Assembly: GCA_945788675.1 (NCBI GenBank)
Contig: CALZMY010000300.1
Coordinates: 1-8,416, forward strand
DNA: 8,416 bases
DNA from: an uncultured Gammaproteobacteria bacterium
GTDB lineage: Bacteria > Pseudomonadota > Gammaproteobacteria > SZUA-140
Direction: 5' to 3'
The notes under the pieces: model-generated
Told to the model about the DNA's origin: nothing
What the model saw: the letters and a program-made list of their open reading frames with translations, nothing else
The model's database searches: none
Program-made: the position numbers and the translations under genes
Shown: in pieces, positions 1 to 7,450 of the stretch
How the letters are laid out: each line of letters opens with the position of its first letter
Numbering within the stretch: the stretch's first letter is position 1

Positions 1-499
1 GGCGCAGCACCACCGCCTCACTCGCAGGGCGCATCAAATCCATCACAAACACCGGCGTGCCTGAATCTGAACCAGACTTCGCACAGGCACGAACCGTCTG
101 CCACAATGTCATTGGATCTTTCAGATGGTGCAGCAGGCTATTGCTGATCACCGCATCGAATGACTGCCGCATCAATTCTTCATCAGGGAGATAACAGTGC
201 GTCAGGTCAATCCGCTTCGACAGCTCCGCCACCGCCACCGCCTTGATCCCATAGGCGAGCATCTCATCTGCCCCATCAACCCCTTCGATTTTACAGTCGG
301 GAAATGCCTGCGCAAAACGGATCGAGATATCCGCTGGACCACAACCGAGATCGAGTACATCTCCAGAAACCTCTCGATCCGGCCACTGCGCCTTAAACAA
401 TTTAATGAAATTTTCATGTGGCTCGGTAAAATCCGCCTCGGCATAGGCACGCGCCTGCGCGTCATCATCCATCAGGTCGGGTTCTGGTACTCTATCCAC
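1..499 (-). CDS. Class I SAM-dependent methyltransferase, 5' part only (3' end beyond window)
   Basis: The 166 visible codons begin at GTG (499-497) and stay open to the left edge, so the C-terminus is missing. The protein has a typical Rossmann methyltransferase core. Motif I is V-L-D-L-G-C-G-P at about residues 48-55 (SAM-binding glycine loop). An acidic motif II follows with E-G-V-D-G-A-D-E-M at 72-80, then F-D-A-V-I-S-N-S-L-L-H-H-L at 114-126 (post-motif III) and a V-M-D-L-M-R-P strand near 152-158. No signal peptide or membrane segment is seen. The start is uncertain: an in-frame TGA lies shortly upstream of the GTG, only a weak GGA precedes the GTG, and ATG at codon 10 (472) is the alternative with no clear Shine-Dalgarno. 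The gene lies 53 bases behind lysA on the same strand, so co-transcription is plausible. The fold is clear, but the methyl acceptor cannot be told from the sequence. Confidence 0.85.
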   Translation of the reverse strand, partial: MDRVPEPDLMDDDAQARAYAEADFTEPHENFIKLFKAQWPDREVSGDVLDLGCGPADISIRFAQAFPDCKIEGVDGADEMLAYGIKAVAVAELSKRIDLTHCYLPDEELMRQSFDAVISNSLLHHLKDPMTLWQTVRACAKSGSDSGTPVFVMDLMRPASEAVVLR

Positions 500-552
500 G
501 TAATAATTCCGAGTTCAGTTAGCTTATCAACGTTCGCGGCATACTATACGCC

Positions 553-1803
553 TTAATCCGGCAGGATCGTCTCGCCGCGATAGAGTTCTTCGATCGTCTC
601 GCGGCGACGAATCAAATAGGTCTTATCTCCATCGACCATCACCTCAGCACAACGCGGACGCGAGTTATAAGTCGAGCTCATCGAAAAACCGTAGGCACCG
701 GACGAACGTACCGCCAGCAGATCGCCTTGCTCAATCGCCAGTTCACGCTCCTTGCCGATAAAGTCGCCAGTTTCACACACTGGACCCACTACATCGTAAC
801 AACTCGATTGCGCCGTCGATTGCTGCTGCACGGGGACAATCGCCTGCCATGCGCTATAGAGCGACGGACGCAATAGATCATTCATACCGGCATCGACGAT
901 CGCAAAGTTTTTGTGATCATTGCTTTTAAGGTATTCAACCTGGGTCAACATCACGCCGGCGTTACCGGCAATTGCGCGCCCCGGTTCCAGAATGATTTTG
1001 TAACCGCGTCCACCGAGCTTATCGAGTAACGCAGTCGCATAACTTGCAGGCGCTGGCGGCACTTCTTCATCATAGGTGATACCGAGCCCACCGCCGAGGT
1101 CGAGATGATGAATCTCAATGCCTTCTGATTTTAGTTGTTCGAGCAACGATAACAGTCGGTCGGCCGCTGCGGTAAACGGTGCGACATCGGTCAGCTGCGA
1201 ACCGATATGGCAATCGATGCCGATCAGATTGATGTTCGACATCGCAGCCGCACGCGCACAGACCTGTGGCGCAAGCGCGATGTCGATGCCAAATTTATTC
1301 TCTTTCAATCCCGTTGAAATATAGGGATGGGTCTGCGCATCGACATCGGGATTGACTCGCAATGATGCCGGTGCCTGCACGCCCATCTCGGCAGCCACTG
1401 TATTAAGTCGATCCAGTTCCGCCTCAGATTCGACATTAAAACAGAGAATATCGACTTCCAGTGCACGTCGCATCTCGGCGGCCGTTTTGGCCACGCCAGA
1501 GAAGACCACCTTACTCGGATCACCACCCGCCTTGATCACCCTTTCCAGCTCTCCCACCGAAACGATATCGAAACCAGAGCCAAGTCGTGCAAACAGATTC
1601 AGCACCGCAAGATTTGAGTTGGCCTTGACCGCATAACAGATCAGGTGATCGTGCCCGGCAAAGACATCGTCAAAGGCGTGCCAGTGACGTTCCAGTGTCG
1701 CGCGCGAATAGACATAACAGGGAGTACCATGCTCAGCAGCGATCTCACCAAGGTCAATCTCTTCGGCGCAGAGCCGCCCATTCTGGTAATTAAAATGATC
1801 CAT
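553..1803 (-). CDS. lysA: Diaminopimelate decarboxylase
   Basis: This cytoplasmic PLP enzyme converts meso-diaminopimelate to L-lysine and CO2, the last step of lysine synthesis. The 416 residues match the usual LysA length. It belongs to fold type III, with an alanine-racemase-like TIM barrel followed by a C-terminal beta domain. Visible motifs are C-Y-A-V-K-A-N-S-N with K60 as the PLP Schiff-base lysine, H-I-G-S-Q at 199-203, the glycine loop L-G-G-G-L at 236-240, E-P-G-R at 273-276 (phosphate binding), C-E-T-G-D at 343-347 (substrate-binding cysteine across the dimer interface) and G-A-Y-G-F-S-M at 369-375. The ATG at 1803 lies one base after the lptM stop (TAA-G-ATG). The bases before it are an AT-rich tract without a good Shine-Dalgarno, so translation probably depends on ribosomes finishing lptM. 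All key residues are intact. The downstream neighbour is a methyltransferase gene rather than dapF. Confidence 0.97.
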   Translation of the reverse strand: MDHFNYQNGRLCAEEIDLGEIAAEHGTPCYVYSRATLERHWHAFDDVFAGHDHLICYAVKANSNLAVLNLFARLGSGFDIVSVGELERVIKAGGDPSKVVFSGVAKTAAEMRRALEVDILCFNVESEAELDRLNTVAAEMGVQAPASLRVNPDVDAQTHPYISTGLKENKFGIDIALAPQVCARAAAMSNINLIGIDCHIGSQLTDVAPFTAAADRLLSLLEQLKSEGIEIHHLDLGGGLGITYDEEVPPAPASYATALLDKLGGRGYKIILEPGRAIAGNAGVMLTQVEYLKSNDHKNFAIVDAGMNDLLRPSLYSAWQAIVPVQQQSTAQSSCYDVVGPVCETGDFIGKERELAIEQGDLLAVRSSGAYGFSMSSTYNSRPRCAEVMVDGDKTYLIRRRETIEELYRGETILPD

Positions 1804-1804
1804 C

Positions 1805-1945
1805 TTAAAATATTATTATATTCAGTAGCTGTGAGGCCTCGGGCAGATAGAGGTCACCCTTCTGTCCACAGGCAGTTAATAACATGGGCGCAACAGCACA
1901 GATGACTGCCCGCAGCACATCACGAATTTTGAGAGGTAGAGACAT
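1805..1945 (-). CDS. lptM: LPS assembly lipoprotein LptM (YifL/LppL family), 46 aa
   Basis: This small gene encodes a type II signal peptide with basic residues near the N-terminus, a hydrophobic stretch, and the lipobox L-T-A-C with the lipidated cysteine at residue 26. The next residues, G-Q-K-G-D-L-Y-L-P, are the hallmark of the LptM/LppL family, whose usual form is CGQKGPLYLP. The family is known as an outer-membrane lipoprotein that binds and stabilises the LptD-LptE lipopolysaccharide translocon. An ATG four codons upstream (1957) is also in frame. I prefer ATG 1945 because GGGA (1955-1952) sits six bases before it, and because the candidate promoter -10 at 1969-1974 would leave the upstream ATG almost leaderless. 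The tail after the P is short and ends N-I-I-I-F in an AT-rich tract that runs into the lysA start one base later. The lptM-lysA order is standard in gammaproteobacteria. Confidence 0.9.
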   Translation of the reverse strand: MSLPLKIRDVLRAVICAVAPMLLTACGQKGDLYLPEASQLLNIIIF

Positions 1946-1968
1946 GATGTTTCCCATCGAAAAGGGTA

Positions 1969-1998
1969 AGTATAAACGCTCGCCTGAAAATTCAGCAA
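1969..1998 (-). promoter_or_regulatory. Candidate sigma-70 promoter for lptM-lysA
   Basis: On the minus strand TTGCTG (1998-1993) and TATACT (1974-1969) are separated by 18 bases. The -10 matches the consensus at five of six positions and the -35 at three of six. Transcription would start near 1962, giving a leader of about 17 bases before the preferred lptM ATG. The site lies in the 93-base gap between cyaA and lptM. A small inverted repeat, CTGAA-AA-TTCAG (1984-1995), overlaps the -35. This is pattern matching by eye, without experimental support. Confidence 0.4.
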
Positions 1999-2050
1999 TC
2001 AGAATGAATGATATCAGCTAAAAAGCAGCATTCAGGAGAGAGACAGGGTA

Positions 2051-4912
2051 TCAGGCGACCTGGCCAGCATCGCTATCTTGGCCAGCGACCGCCTTAAGCT
2101 CAGCATTCAACTTCGCTTCGATGAAACGCTTGTAGTTTAGATAATTAATCGTCTGTAAGTTCATCGCCGATTCCTTACCCAGTAAGGCTGCAGGAATATC
2201 AATATCGGTAATATAGATGGGATAAAGCAGTCCGCTCTTACGCTGTTCGAGTACATGCCGGGCCACCTCACTGAACAGCCCATCGCCAAACTCCAGCGAA
2301 GTCAGCTCAACATCGTTACAGTAAATGGTGTACATCGACTTACCATCACCCACATCTTCTCCAATCACCTGCAGGTTAAAATATCCGCTGCTACGCACAT
2401 TACCTTCAACGACCTTCTTCTGCAGACGAAGCTGTCCATCCCGCCCACGCCCCGCCTGAAAAAATTGTATGGCTGGACCGCTTGCGACACCATCCACGCC
2501 TGAGGAATCACCACGCTGGATCATCTGGCGGTAAGTCACCGAATCAAAAAAACGGCGGTACTGATTAAGTAACACCTCTGGATCCTGGTTCTCTGCCCGC
2601 TGATGATAGAGTGCCCCCTTCTCATCGACTACATAGACCTCAACGGCATTGGCATCGACCTGATAAACAATCTGTATAACGCCTTCCTTATTGAGCCCAC
2701 AGACCATCGGTATCAATGTATTTTTCAGTGCATAACGATCGACCACCACCGGGGTAAAATGATCAACCGGTTCAGAAAGCTTGCTCAGTAAATCAGGAAG
2801 CGCATCATGCCGGCTATAGGCCAGCGCGTCATTTTCAATCTGCAACAGATAATAGGAACGTCCAATACAGAACAGATAGCGTACTGTCTCAGGATGAGCG
2901 TCATTGTAAAAACAGCTACTCACATCTTCGAATAGTTCTTCGACTCGTTTCTGAATCACCATCGCACGCCCAGAGGCATCACATTGAATCCTGACGGATG
3001 GCGGTGCCATCCCTTTCGAGCGTGGCGTCCACTGAATATAGGCACGAAGACAATCCAACACGCCTTTAGGGCCGGTGTAACGAAAGGTCAAAACCTCCTG
3101 CCAGCTGGTCTGAAAAATGAAATCAAAAGAATGAATCAGATTGTTGCAAACACCGCCATAACTGAGCGCATCGGTTCGATTACTGGTCATGTGCTTGCCT
3201 TCACGCACATGTATGTCCATCGTTTCATCGGCAACATTGACCAGCAATGCAGCCCGGATCATTCTCGGTGAGCCGGTCAGGTCCTCCATATTACTCGGCG
3301 CCAGCTGTGCGCCGGGAAATAAATTATCAAATGCGCGGGTAATCGACCTGATTTCATTCATATTGATCGCAATCTCTTTACCAAGCAGCACCACTACTGT
3401 TCTATCGTCAGCCAGCTTATTGAAAAAGCACCACGCCGTCAGTTCAACGACACTATGGGCACGCTTCAGTGGCCTGGCACTACGCGCCTCTTCACTATTC
3501 ACGTTACCCCTGAAGAGCATCCAGCCACCATCGCCACCGACGTGATAGAAGGTCAGGTGGCTTTCTACCACGTCATCAGAGACACCACGATTGATGATAT
3601 CGATCTTTCCCGCCTTACGCTCAAAGGCTGCATAGAGCTTACGCCCGAGAATGTGCAGGTCACGTTGACTGATCATCGACAGCTGCACATGCTCACGTGC
3701 AAACTTCGACAGGAAGTGATACCCCTGAGTCAGCGCATCTACCAGACTTCGCCGCTCTTCGATCACCCGATTAATCTTCCATTCCGCACGTGTGTCGAGC
3801 ATCGCCATATATGCTTGACTCCAGCCCCACGACGCAGTAAGTTCCTCCATCACCTCACGCTGCCAGGTAAGGTACTTATTATCCACTGGCTTACCCAGCT
3901 GTTCGTTGACTTTGAAGTAGAAACAACGCCGCACCAGTTCGAGTTTTTCTTTTTGATCATCACCACTAAGATAACCAGCAAGCTTTTTATACAACATGAT
4001 GTAGGGGTCCAGGCTGACCATATCGATCTCGCCCTCATGAATTTCCTGTTTGAATTGCGTGCATAACAGACTGACATTGGGATACTCACTAGCGTAGGTC
4101 TCCATCAGCATCAGTTTAAGTACCGCTTTATAGGGCGAATCCACCCCCTTATAAAGCTGCCATAGCGCGGCCCCGAGAAACTCTTCAGCAGGGGCATCAG
4201 GCAGACCACCAAAATCGATGGTTTCACTATCCCGGATATCGCGCCGCAGCTTCAGCCTGTCGACATAGGCATCATAATTTTTCTCCTCTTTAGGCGGTAC
4301 CAGCCACCACACTGGGTAACGCCCGGCGAGTAACAATCCGGTACGGTAGAACTCCTCAAGTAGTAAATGGTGCTGTGCGCTGCCACTACTCTCGACCGAA
4401 AGCTCAACAACACTTCCTTCCTTGAATTTTTCTGCGTCCATCAGAAAAAAATGGACCTCCAGACCATATTCATCGGCCCACTTTTCAATCGCCTCGGCCT
4501 TGTGCTGCAGCTCATCCAGCTGCGGTCCAGAAAGATCCGAGCGATGGCAGAGCCAGATATCAAAATCACTGCTATCAGAATAGGCGATCGTGCCACTACT
4601 ACCCATCAGAAACATCGAGTGAATATCGTAGCGAGGCAGCGCCTTCCTTTTATAATCAAAACTACGCACCAGCTTCTTGGCCGCCTCAAGCGTATTTTTA
4701 CTTGGCTGATAATCAGACACGCCCACCGGCGTGTTCTTCGAAACATAACCTGGAAAAGAGGGATGATTGGCATGAAACAAGAGGGTCAGCACATCCATTA
4801 CATCACGCTGACGAGTGCGCAAAACATCACGCGTACGCCTCAAGCGCTCACGATTGAGACCCAGAAAACGTTTTTTTATTGTCTTGATGTCCAACCTGGA
4901 ATTCCCCTGCAC
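2051..4912 (-). CDS. cyaA: Class I adenylate cyclase
   Basis: This cytoplasmic enzyme makes cAMP from ATP, the ligand of CRP/Vfr-type regulators. The 953 residues are about 100 more than E. coli CyaA (848). The N-terminal half is the catalytic part. The nucleotidyltransferase signature has G-S-S-G at 104-107 and S-D-F-D at 115-118, with D116 and D118 as predicted metal ligands, followed by W120 and C122. Family blocks H-H-L-L-L-E-E-F-Y-R (181-190) and A-W-C-F-F-N-K-L (493-500) are also present. The C-terminal half corresponds to the regulatory region. No membrane segment is seen. The start is not ATG. The frame opens after a TGA at 4924-4922, and the first candidate is GTG 4912, with AAGG directly abutting it. 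TTG at 4894 has AGGGG nine bases upstream and may be the true start, which would shorten the protein by six residues. E. coli cyaA is known to use UUG. The gene is divergent from a PAS-GGDEF gene and followed by lptM-lysA on the same strand. Confidence 0.97.
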   Translation of the reverse strand: MQGNSRLDIKTIKKRFLGLNRERLRRTRDVLRTRQRDVMDVLTLLFHANHPSFPGYVSKNTPVGVSDYQPSKNTLEAAKKLVRSFDYKRKALPRYDIHSMFLMGSSGTIAYSDSSDFDIWLCHRSDLSGPQLDELQHKAEAIEKWADEYGLEVHFFLMDAEKFKEGSVVELSVESSGSAQHHLLLEEFYRTGLLLAGRYPVWWLVPPKEEKNYDAYVDRLKLRRDIRDSETIDFGGLPDAPAEEFLGAALWQLYKGVDSPYKAVLKLMLMETYASEYPNVSLLCTQFKQEIHEGEIDMVSLDPYIMLYKKLAGYLSGDDQKEKLELVRRCFYFKVNEQLGKPVDNKYLTWQREVMEELTASWGWSQAYMAMLDTRAEWKINRVIEERRSLVDALTQGYHFLSKFAREHVQLSMISQRDLHILGRKLYAAFERKAGKIDIINRGVSDDVVESHLTFYHVGGDGGWMLFRGNVNSEEARSARPLKRAHSVVELTAWCFFNKLADDRTVVVLLGKEIAINMNEIRSITRAFDNLFPGAQLAPSNMEDLTGSPRMIRAALLVNVADETMDIHVREGKHMTSNRTDALSYGGVCNNLIHSFDFIFQTSWQEVLTFRYTGPKGVLDCLRAYIQWTPRSKGMAPPSVRIQCDASGRAMVIQKRVEELFEDVSSCFYNDAHPETVRYLFCIGRSYYLLQIENDALAYSRHDALPDLLSKLSEPVDHFTPVVVDRYALKNTLIPMVCGLNKEGVIQIVYQVDANAVEVYVVDEKGALYHQRAENQDPEVLLNQYRRFFDSVTYRQMIQRGDSSGVDGVASGPAIQFFQAGRGRDGQLRLQKKVVEGNVRSSGYFNLQVIGEDVGDGKSMYTIYCNDVELTSLEFGDGLFSEVARHVLEQRKSGLLYPIYITDIDIPAALLGKESAMNLQTINYLNYKRFIEAKLNAELKAVAGQDSDAGQVA

Positions 4913-4966
4913 CCTTGTATATCACGCCAAAGTCACATAAAAACTTATCGGCCCTTTAACAAAAAC

Positions 4967-4982
4967 CTAGAGATAGATCACA
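4967..4982 (-). promoter_or_regulatory. Weak CRP/Vfr-like half site in the cyaA leader
   Basis: Read on the minus strand, TGTGATCTATCTCTAG matches the CRP consensus TGTGATCTAGATCACA perfectly over the first nine bases and at about 11 of 16 overall; the right half is poor. It is some 55 bases upstream of the GTG of cyaA, a position where feedback by cAMP-CRP would make sense, as is known for E. coli cyaA. One good half site can arise by chance in AT-rich DNA, so this is only a candidate. Confidence 0.2.
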
Positions 4983-5130
4983 AAAACAGAAGCTTATCCC
5001 AATCCAGCCAGCCATCAATAACATTATGATTTTATTAAAATAAAAATATAACAACCATAACAAATATCATTTTTTAGAAATATTTGCCCTACCCCACTAC
5101 GCATCATACAGCTCACGCATACAGTTCAAT

Positions 5131-5144
5131 GATAGAAATCTATC
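5131..5144. repeat. Perfect 6-bp inverted repeat upstream of the PAS-GGDEF gene
   Basis: The sequence GATAGA-AA-TCTATC is a perfect dyad with a two-base centre, 52 bases before the ATG at 5197. The centre is too short to form a good RNA hairpin, so if it works at all it would be a DNA-binding site for a dimeric regulator. The GATAGA arm occurs again at 4972-4977, next to the CRP-like half site on the cyaA side. The dyad is short enough to be chance. Confidence 0.3.
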
Positions 5145-5196
5145 GTCAGGTCAGACATAATCGAACCAAATAACATAAAATGTCCCGGAGTATGCA

Positions 5197-6000
5197 ATGA
5201 TGTTTCCCGAGAGCTTTTCAGATGTCATCCCCACCATGCTGCAAAAAGCGCCGGTAGGACTGTTAATTACTGACAACAAAAAAAAGATCGTGTGGATCAA
5301 TGAGTCCCTGCAGAATTACCTCGATATCGACACAAATGAGATTATAGGCGTCACAGTCGCCGCACTAAAAAATGACGCACTGAAAGCCCTGCTAAAAGCC
5401 AAGAACATCGCAGAACTACCCGCCACCGCCATCCATGAGCGCCGCTGGACAAAATGCTGGCGTGCGCCATTGACAGATAACGACAAAGGCACAGGTACCA
5501 CGGCCCACTATTTTTTCGACGTCACCGAGCTGCATCAGCTACACAGTGAAAATGAGCACCTGAAGGTCGAACTTGAAAATCTCAATATTCATGACAAAAC
5601 CACTGGCATGCTGAATCAGCACGGCCTGATGCAGACGCTGGAATCGCAGGTTTCACGCAGCCGTCGTTATAACAATCCGCTATCGCTGATTATCATTGAG
5701 GCTGGTGGCGTCAAAGACAAAAAAGGGCTGACACAGGCACTGGTTGCTATCAGCTTTCTACTCAATGACCAGTTGCGCTGGGCCGACCTCGCAGGTCGCC
5801 TCGACACCAACCGATTTCTGCTCATTCTCCCCGAAACCTCTGCCAGCGATACCATTACGCTGTCTGAGAAGCTCGCCAAACAGATCGGTGAGCTGGATAA
5901 ACTCCCTAAAGGGCTCAAACTTCGCTGCGCCACCAGCAGCTGGGAGAAGGGTGATGATCTCGATAAATTGATGAGTCGCGCCGAGCAGGGACTTAAATAA
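5197..6000 (+). CDS. PAS domain protein with degenerate (probably inactive) GGDEF domain
   Basis: The 267-residue soluble protein has three parts. Residues about 10-112 form a PAS sensor fold (A-P-V-G-L-L-I-T-D at 18-26, then V-W-I-N-E-S). Residues about 112-132 form a short charged, leucine-rich linker that is probably coiled coil. From about 133 to the end is a GGDEF-like domain, starting D-K-T-T-G-M-L-N-Q-H-G-L (133-144) where active enzymes have D-x-L-T-G-L-x-N-R. The active-site motif is lost: at the usual R-Y-G-G-D-E-F position it has R-L-D-T-N-R-F (201-207), while the flanking L-L-I-L-P strand is kept. The substrate segment D-x-F-K-x-x-N-D is shortened to a G-G-V-K-D-K-K-G stretch. It should not make c-di-GMP and may act as a binding or scaffold protein. 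No transmembrane segment or EAL domain is seen. ATG 5197 follows CGGAG at six bases; a second ATG comes immediately after. The gene is divergent from cyaA and convergent with argH. Confidence 0.85.
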   Translation: MMFPESFSDVIPTMLQKAPVGLLITDNKKKIVWINESLQNYLDIDTNEIIGVTVAALKNDALKALLKAKNIAELPATAIHERRWTKCWRAPLTDNDKGTGTTAHYFFDVTELHQLHSENEHLKVELENLNIHDKTTGMLNQHGLMQTLESQVSRSRRYNNPLSLIIIEAGGVKDKKGLTQALVAISFLLNDQLRWADLAGRLDTNRFLLILPETSASDTITLSEKLAKQIGELDKLPKGLKLRCATSSWEKGDDLDKLMSRAEQGLK

Positions 6001-6043
6001 AGCGAATATAATCGCAGGGCAATCGCTAGTAACTCAGCCCGGG

Positions 6044-7450
6044 TTAACTATTATCACGCGCTCGCTGTATTGCGGCTCGCACCTGCGATGGCGCGGTTCC
6101 ACCGATATGATCACGCGCGGCGACAGAGCCCTGCAGCGTCAACACATCAAAGACATCGGCACTGATTGCCGGTGAAAATTGCGCCAGCTCCTCGAACGAC
6201 ATCTCGGCAAGATCTTTGCTATTTTCGACCCCATAGCGTACCGCCTTGCCCACCACCTCATGGGCGTCACGAAAGGCGACTCCGTTGCGCACCAGATAGT
6301 CGGCCAGGTCGGTCGCTGTAGAAAAACCGCTGAGCGCCGCACGCGCCATGTTTTCGTGCTTGACCTCGATCGCCGGTACCATGTCGGCAAAGACGCGCAG
6401 TGAGCCACGCACGGTATCGATAGCATCGAACAGCGGCTCCTTATCTTCCTGATTATCCTTGTTATAGGCGAGCGGCTGCCCCTTCATCAGCGTCAGCAGA
6501 CTCATCAGGCTACCAAAGACCCGCCCTGTCTTGCCACGCACCAGCTCCGGCACATCAGGATTTTTCTTCTGCGGCATGATCGATGAACCGGTACAGAAGC
6601 GGTCCGGCAGCGCGACAAAATCGAACTGCGCCGAGGCCCACAACACCAGCTCTTCTGAAAAGCGCGACAGATGCATCAGCAGCGTCGCGGCAAAGGCGCA
6701 GAATTCGATCGCAAAATCACGATCACTGACCGCATCGAGCGAGTTCTCACAGACGCTATCGAAGCCGAGCAACTGAGCGGTAAATTTACGATCGATGGGA
6801 TAACTGGTGCCGGCCAGCGCCGCCGCGCCCAGCGGCATCACGTTGACGCGCTTGCGGCAGTCCATCAAACGGCCATGATCACGTTTGAGCATCTCATACC
6901 AGGCCAGCATGTGATGACCAAAGACCACCGGCTGCGCCACCTGCAGGTGGGTAAAACCAGGCAGAATGGTATCGGCCTCACGCTCAGCCAGATCCAGCAG
7001 ACCTGCTTGCAGACGCTTGATCTCGGCGGCGATCAGATCAATCTCATCACGCAGATAGAGGCGAATATCGGTCGCCACCTGATCGTTACGCGAACGACCG
7101 GTATGTAATTTCTTCCCGGTTATACCGATGTGATCGGTGAGTCGTGCCTCGATATTCATATGCACATCTTCAAGTGACACCGACCAGTTGAACTCGTCGC
7201 GCTCAATATCAAGCTGGATATCCTCCAGGCCGCTCACGATCTCCTTACACTCCTGACTGGTCAGCACCCCAACATGTGCCAGCATGCGCGCATGGGCGAT
7301 TGACCCCGCAATATCATGCCGGTAGAGACGCTTATCGAACCCCACCGAAGAGGTAAAGGCCTCCACAAAGGCATCTGTCGGCTCGGTAAAACGACCCGCC
7401 CATGGCTTGTACTCATCGGGCATTTCATCACTGCTGTTATCTACGCTCAT
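6044..7450 (-). CDS. argH: Argininosuccinate lyase
   Basis: This enzyme cleaves argininosuccinate to arginine and fumarate, the last step of arginine synthesis, as a cytoplasmic homotetramer. The 468 residues are the normal length for this fumarase/aspartase superfamily member. Conserved parts are W-A-G-R-F near 17-21, E-D-V-H-M-N-I-E at 94-101, H-T-G-R-S-R-N-D-Q at 116-124, T-H-L-Q at 167-170 with H168 as the catalytic histidine, and the signature G-S-S-I-M-P-Q-K-K-N-P-D at 288-299, which holds the catalytic serine on its mobile loop. All are intact. The ATG at 7450 has GGA about ten bases upstream, and Met10 is a less likely start. A TATACT -10-like hexamer on the minus strand (7495-7490) would put transcription about 33 bases before the ATG, although no good -35 is visible. 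Neighbours are the convergent PAS-GGDEF gene (43-base gap) and a divergent sensor kinase gene, as in Pseudomonas. Confidence 0.98.
   Translation of the reverse strand: MSVDNSSDEMPDEYKPWAGRFTEPTDAFVEAFTSSVGFDKRLYRHDIAGSIAHARMLAHVGVLTSQECKEIVSGLEDIQLDIERDEFNWSVSLEDVHMNIEARLTDHIGITGKKLHTGRSRNDQVATDIRLYLRDEIDLIAAEIKRLQAGLLDLAEREADTILPGFTHLQVAQPVVFGHHMLAWYEMLKRDHGRLMDCRKRVNVMPLGAAALAGTSYPIDRKFTAQLLGFDSVCENSLDAVSDRDFAIEFCAFAATLLMHLSRFSEELVLWASAQFDFVALPDRFCTGSSIMPQKKNPDVPELVRGKTGRVFGSLMSLLTLMKGQPLAYNKDNQEDKEPLFDAIDTVRGSLRVFADMVPAIEVKHENMARAALSGFSTATDLADYLVRNGVAFRDAHEVVGKAVRYGVENSKDLAEMSFEELAQFSPAISADVFDVLTLQGSVAARDHIGGTAPSQVRAAIQRARDNS

Larger units (their letters stand above)
4913..5196. promoter_or_regulatory. 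AT-rich divergent control region between cyaA and the PAS-GGDEF gene
   Basis: These 284 bases hold no credible gene. The stretch 5021-5086 is almost entirely A and T with short A and T runs, as expected for a divergent promoter zone or a nucleoid-protein target. No hexamer pair stands out clearly. For the plus-strand gene, CATAAT (5156-5161) is a possible -10 with a poor -35 (TAGAAA) 17 bases upstream. On the cyaA side I found no convincing pair. Two small motifs inside are listed separately. The plus-strand gene has its Shine-Dalgarno CGGAG at 5186-5190. Confidence 0.5.

Noticed and set aside
543..548. TATAGT on the minus strand as a promoter for the methyltransferase gene
   Set aside because: It is a good -10 hexamer but no -35-like sequence lies at a proper distance, and read-through from lysA is a sufficient explanation.
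1984..1995. LexA-box-like CTGAAAATTCAG between cyaA and lptM
   Set aside because: The gammaproteobacterial LexA box has CTG and CAG separated by ten bases. Here the gap is six, and the neighbouring genes are not SOS genes.
3455..5029. Long open frames on the plus strand opposite cyaA (203 codons at 3455-4066 and 220 codons at 4367-5029)
   Set aside because: They lie antisense to a well-conserved gene, show no recognisable domain and have low-complexity compositions typical of reverse-strand shadows.
1944..5208. An identical 12-base string ATGATGTTTCCC at 1944-1955 and at the PAS-GGDEF start (5197-5208)
   Set aside because: One or two shared 12-mers are expected by chance in 8.4 kb. The two copies sit in unrelated contexts, one antisense to lptM.
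6001..6043. Possible bidirectional terminator between the convergent PAS-GGDEF and argH genes (AGCGA at 6001-6005 with TCGCT at 6023-6027)
   Set aside because: The stem is only five pairs with a long loop, no T-run follows on either strand, and the nearby CCCGGG palindrome is too short to terminate.
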